Positions 60,946-64,000 of a stretch of DNA of 64,000 nucleotides are shown piece after piece. Numbering within the stretch: position 1 is the first letter of the stretch; every line of letters begins with the position of its first letter. The notes under the pieces were generated by a model. That model did no database searches. It had not been told where the DNA came from and saw nothing but the letters and a program-made list of their open reading frames with translations. Source of the stretch: Brevundimonas naejangsanensis DSM 23858 (lineage in GTDB: Bacteria > Pseudomonadota > Alphaproteobacteria > Caulobacterales > Caulobacteraceae); contig NZ_ATXN01000002.1 of NCBI RefSeq assembly GCF_000421705.1, forward strand, positions 496,001 to 560,000, read 5' to 3'. The position numbers and the translations under genes are program-made.

Positions 60946-62079
60946 ATGACCCTGATCCAGAGGTATCTTTTCCGCCAGATCGGCCTGCCCGTCGTGGCGG
61001 CGGTCGCGGCGCTGGCCGGCATCGGCCTGCTGAGCCAGAGCCTAGATCAGCTGGAAGTCATCGTCGAGCGCGGGCAGAGCGTCTGGGTCATGGTCAAGCT
61101 GACCCTTCTGGCCCTGCCGCAGTTGATCGCCGTCATCCTGCCCATCGGCCTGTTCGTCGGCGCCCTGATCGCTCTGACGCGGTTGCAGCGCGAGCAGGAG
61201 CTGACCGCCGCCTACGCCGCCGGGGTCAGCCGCTGGGCCCTGATCCGGCCCGCCCTGCAGATCGCCCTGATCGTCACCGTCGTCGCCCTGCTGGTGAACG
61301 TCTTCGTCCAGCCCTGGGCGCAGCGCGAGGGCCGTCGTCAGGCCTTCGCCATCCGCACCGACCTGGCCGCCCTGCTGGTCGAGGAAGGCCAGTTCGTACA
61401 GGGGCCCGACGGCCTGACCGTCTATGTCCAGCAGATCGAGCAGAACGGTCTGATGAAGAACCTCTTCGTCTACCTGGACAACGGCAAGACGGTCACGACC
61501 TGGGACGCCGAAACCGCCCGTTTCGGCCGCGTCGACGGCCTGCCGGTGCTGACCATGCAGAACGGGTCGATGCAGCGCTATTCCTCGCGCGAGGTGCTGA
61601 ACCAGCTATCGTTCGACCAGCAGGTGTTCGATCTGTCGCCTTACGCCCAGACAAGCGAGCGCATCCGCTTCAAGCCGTCGGATCTGTGGCTGACTGACCT
61701 GTTCGACCCGACGCCCGCCCTGCTTGAGACCGCCGGAACGCGCGGCGAGCTGGCGGCCGAGGGCCATTCGCGCCTGGCCTCGCCCTTCTACGCCCTGGCG
61801 GCGATGGCCTTTGCGCTGGCGGCCATTCTGGGCGGCGCCTTCAGCCGGACAGGCTACACCGGCCGCATCGCCAAGGCGGCGGGCGCCTTCCTGATCCTGC
61901 GCGTCATCGGCTACGGCCTGGTCGCGGCCAGCGCCTGGAATGGGGCCCTGAACACCCTGCAATACGTCGTGCCGTTGGCCGCCACGGCCCTGGCCCTGCG
62001 CATCCTGTTCCGCGCGCTCAAGCCGCGCCGTCGCCGCGCCTCATCGCCGCTGGCCCGCGTGAAGGCGAGGACCGCATGA
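60946..62079 (+). CDS. lptF: LPS export ABC transporter permease LptF
   Basis: Inner-membrane permease half of LptB2FG, which extracts LPS and delivers it to LptC. The 377-residue protein has two membrane helices at the start (RYLFRQIGLPVVAAVAALAG and about 50-72), a third near 95-122, a periplasmic beta-jellyroll (about 125-270) and three C-terminal helices from about 280. Start ATG 60946. Overlaps lptG by ATGA. Confidence 0.95.
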   Translation: MTLIQRYLFRQIGLPVVAAVAALAGIGLLSQSLDQLEVIVERGQSVWVMVKLTLLALPQLIAVILPIGLFVGALIALTRLQREQELTAAYAAGVSRWALIRPALQIALIVTVVALLVNVFVQPWAQREGRRQAFAIRTDLAALLVEEGQFVQGPDGLTVYVQQIEQNGLMKNLFVYLDNGKTVTTWDAETARFGRVDGLPVLTMQNGSMQRYSSREVLNQLSFDQQVFDLSPYAQTSERIRFKPSDLWLTDLFDPTPALLETAGTRGELAAEGHSRLASPFYALAAMAFALAAILGGAFSRTGYTGRIAKAAGAFLILRVIGYGLVAASAWNGALNTLQYVVPLAATALALRILFRALKPRRRRASSPLARVKARTA

Positions 62080-63179
62080 AGCTCCGTCTCGGCCGCATCG
62101 AACGCTATGTGCTGATCCAACAGATGAAGTCGCTGGGCGTGGCCTTGGCCGTCATCGCCGCCCTGGTCATGCTGATCGACTTTGTCGAGGTGTCGCGCGG
62201 GCTGAACTCTTCTGGCGAGCTGTCCAGCACGCGGATCTTCGGCCTGGTGCTGATGAAATCGCCCTCGGTCATCCTCCAGCTCCTGCCCTTCGTCTTCCTC
62301 TTCGGCACCCTGAGCGCCTTCGTCAGCCTGAACCGGCGCAGCGAACTGATCGCCATGCGGGCGGCGGGGGTGTCGGCCTGGCGCTTCGTCCTGCCCGCGG
62401 CGGGCGCCGCCGTGCTGCTGGGCGCGCTGACCGTCACCGTTCTGGGCCCTATGGCCGCAGCGGGCGACGGCGTCTGGCAGCGTGAGCGCGGCCGCATCTC
62501 CGGCTCGACGCCCGGAGGCGATTCACGCGAATCCGTCTGGCTGCGGGAAGGCGACGAGAACCGCCAGATGATCATTCGCGGCGGACGGCAGGAACAGGCC
62601 ACCGGCCGCCTGCTGGACGCGACCTTCTTCATCTACACCACGACCTCGGGCGGCCATCGCGTCTTCACCGAACGGGTTGATGCGGCCACGGCCACCCTGA
62701 ACGCCGGGCGCTGGCGCCTGACCGACGCCTCCGGCGCGCAGACAGGCCAGCGGGCGGTCCGCTACGCCACCCTGGACCTGCCCTCCAACCTGGCCGACAA
62801 GGAAGCGTTCCAGCGCTTCGCCCGGCCGCAGTCCACGCCCTTCTGGTCCCTGCCCAATCAGATTCGCCGCATCGAGGACGCCGGCTTCGCCTCCACCGCC
62901 TATCGCCTGCGGTTGCAGCAGTTGCTGGCGACGCCGCTGGTCTTCGGCGCCATGTCGATCCTTGCGGCGGCCTTCTCGCTGCGGCTGATGCGTCTGGGCG
63001 ATCTGGCGCGGATGACGGTGGCGGCCGTCGTGCTGGGCTTCGCCTTCTTCTTCCTGAACCAGTTCTCCTCGGCCATGGGCTCGGCCGAAGTGGTGCCCCC
63101 GGTCATCGCCGCCTGGCTGCCGCCCATATTGACGGCTCTCGCCGCCTTTACCTTGCTGATCTATACCGAAGACGGCTAA
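62076..63179 (+). CDS. lptG: LPS export ABC transporter permease LptG
   Basis: Partner of LptF. 367 residues with the same six-helix plus jellyroll plan: helix 1 YVLIQQMKSLGVALAVIAAL, helices near 60-80 and 100-125, periplasmic domain to about 270, and C-terminal helices LVFGAMSILAAAFSLRL and following. The membrane-proximal RSELIAMRAAGVSAWR coupling-helix region is typical. A 7-bp hairpin (63181-63197) follows the stop before lptD. Confidence 0.95.
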   Translation: MKLRLGRIERYVLIQQMKSLGVALAVIAALVMLIDFVEVSRGLNSSGELSSTRIFGLVLMKSPSVILQLLPFVFLFGTLSAFVSLNRRSELIAMRAAGVSAWRFVLPAAGAAVLLGALTVTVLGPMAAAGDGVWQRERGRISGSTPGGDSRESVWLREGDENRQMIIRGGRQEQATGRLLDATFFIYTTTSGGHRVFTERVDAATATLNAGRWRLTDASGAQTGQRAVRYATLDLPSNLADKEAFQRFARPQSTPFWSLPNQIRRIEDAGFASTAYRLRLQQLLATPLVFGAMSILAAAFSLRLMRLGDLARMTVAAVVLGFAFFFLNQFSSAMGSAEVVPPVIAAWLPPILTALAAFTLLIYTEDG

Positions 63180-63180
63180 T

Positions 63181-63197
63181 CGGGCGGTTTCCGCCCG
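63181..63197 (+). repeat. Hairpin between lptG and lptD
   Basis: CGGGCGG (63181-63187) pairs with CCGCCCG (63191-63197) with loop TTT, directly after the lptG stop. No T-run follows, so read-through into lptD is likely; it could stabilise the lptFG mRNA end. Confidence 0.5.
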
Positions 63198-63219
63198 GCC
63201 GGTAATGAGTGGACACCGC

Positions 63220-64000
63220 ATGACCCATCGCCGCCTCCCCCGTATGGGAGCCCTGCGCCTTCGGCTGTTGACCGGCGCGGCGTTGGTCATAGGCGCGCCC
63301 CTCTCATCCCTGGCCTTCGCCTCGGCCGCACAGGCCCAGACGGCGCCCGTCCCGGTTCAGGCTCCCGCGCAGCCCGCGCCCCAAACCACGACCGAGGCCG
63401 CGCCCGGCGCCGACGGCCTGACGCCCGACGCCGTTTTCGTGGACGCCGATTCCGCTCAGCGTCAGGGCGACGTCATCTCGGCCCACGGCTCGGCCGAGGA
63501 TCGGGTCATGGCGCGCTTTCAGGACCACAGCCTGCGCGCTCAGGACCTCACCTATGACCTCCAGAACCAGGTCGCCACGGCTTCAGGCGACGCCGAACTG
63601 ACGGCGCCGGACGGTTCGGTCGTCCACGCCCAGCGGATCGAACTGGATTCCGACCTCAAGGCGGGCGTCGCCGTCGACCTGGCCACCCGGCTGTCCAACG
63701 GCTCCAGCCTGATGGCCGCCACCGCCGTTCGTCGCTCCGAGACGGTCAGCGAGCTGAACAACGTCATCTTCACCCCCTGCCCGATCTGCACCGTGGACGG
63801 CGCGGCCAAGACGCCCAGCGTCTCCATCCAGGCCTCCAAGGCGGTCCAGAACGAAGAGTTGCGCGCGATTCTGTATCGCGACGTGGTGTTCCGGCTGGGC
63901 GGGGTTCCGATCTTCTACCTGCCCGCCTTCTCTCATCCCGACCCGACCGTGGACCGGGCGTCAGGATTCCTGGTGCCGTGGGGGGATTATCAGGCGGGAC
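63220..64000 (+). CDS. lptD: LPS-assembly protein LptD (3' part beyond window)
   Basis: Outer-membrane beta-barrel that, with LptE, inserts LPS into the outer leaflet. ATG 63220 opens a frame that stays open to the window edge (260 codons). A signal peptide ends near FASAAQAQ (about residue 40), then a Pro/Gln/Thr-rich spacer and the LptD N-terminal jellyroll: TPDAVFVDADSAQRQGDVI, RIELDSDLKAG, and the cysteine pair CPIC near residue 187. GGVPIFYLPAFSHPDPTVDRASG marks entry to the barrel domain. Its place after lptFG supports the assignment. Confidence 0.93.
   Translation, partial: MTHRRLPRMGALRLRLLTGAALVIGAPLSSLAFASAAQAQTAPVPVQAPAQPAPQTTTEAAPGADGLTPDAVFVDADSAQRQGDVISAHGSAEDRVMARFQDHSLRAQDLTYDLQNQVATASGDAELTAPDGSVVHAQRIELDSDLKAGVAVDLATRLSNGSSLMAATAVRRSETVSELNNVIFTPCPICTVDGAAKTPSVSIQASKAVQNEELRAILYRDVVFRLGGVPIFYLPAFSHPDPTVDRASGFLVPWGDYQAG

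Overview
The window is a gene-dense, high-GC chromosomal segment of an alphaproteobacterium. Gene content and order point to the Caulobacteraceae, and most probably to Brevundimonas or a close relative. The indicators are HdaA followed by ppk and ppx; folK-rpoZ-rsh; pyrE, pdxJ, acpS, lepB, rnc and era in one direction; aroQ-accB-accC-aat beside DUF2155 and NDUFA12 genes; an RNase E ending in GWWRR; and several promoters of the TTG-n14-GCTA type known from Caulobacter. The genus is inferred. No rRNA, tRNA, CRISPR array, prophage or insertion sequence was seen. Nearly all of it is ordinary core chromosome.

Layout. 1-9 kb: an acyl-CoA dehydrogenase cut by the left edge, hemB, a flavin reductase, motB, bpt, an M48 protease with LemA, and parC. 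9-14 kb: a nitronate monooxygenase, recO, an NTF2-like exported protein, a succinyl-CoA:acetate CoA-transferase and a beta-lactamase-fold hydrolase, which separate era from recO and parC. 14-23 kb: a long leftward run folK, rpoZ, rsh, LOG, pyrE, pdxJ, acpS, lepB, rnc, era with several overlapping and non-ATG starts. 23-31 kb: a NYN-domain protein with a family-5 uracil-DNA glycosylase, an amidase, RNase E with a long structured leader, a BepA-like protease, a DsbA-like protein, and thiG/thiS. 32-41 kb: a lower-GC DUF1493 gene, aroQ-accBC-aat, DUF2155, NDUFA12, a degenerate class II ribonucleotide reductase paralogue, and two exported pentapeptide-repeat proteins. 41-50 kb: aspS, hdaA, ppk, ppx, rnd, purM. 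50-64 kb: an S10 peptidase, purN, an M13 peptidase, ndk, an ABC-F protein, two I78-like lipoproteins, holC, pepA, lptF, lptG and the start of lptD (cut by the right edge).

Functional themes are the stringent response and RNA polymerase (rsh, rpoZ), RNA processing (rne, rnc, rnd, era), DNA replication and repair (parC, recO, hdaA, holC, UDGb), the LPS export path (lptF/G/D), envelope protein quality control (LepB, M48 proteases, S10 and M13 peptidases), fatty-acid initiation (accB, accC, acpS), polyphosphate turnover (ppk, ppx), and both bacterial N-degron transferases (bpt, aat).

The most unusual item is the 876-residue protein at 36899-39529. It keeps the C-terminal TSCPD and zinc-ribbon modules of B12-dependent ribonucleotide reductase but has no recognisable catalytic core, and two NrdR-box-like sites exactly 32 bp apart lie upstream of it. 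Also notable are a tandem pair of I78-like lipoproteins with an extra CxxC, palindromic intergenic repeats shared between 1.2 kb and 50.2 kb, a nested inverted-repeat element at 47.7 kb, and a palindromic -10 shared by rnd and purM that may make rnd leaderless.
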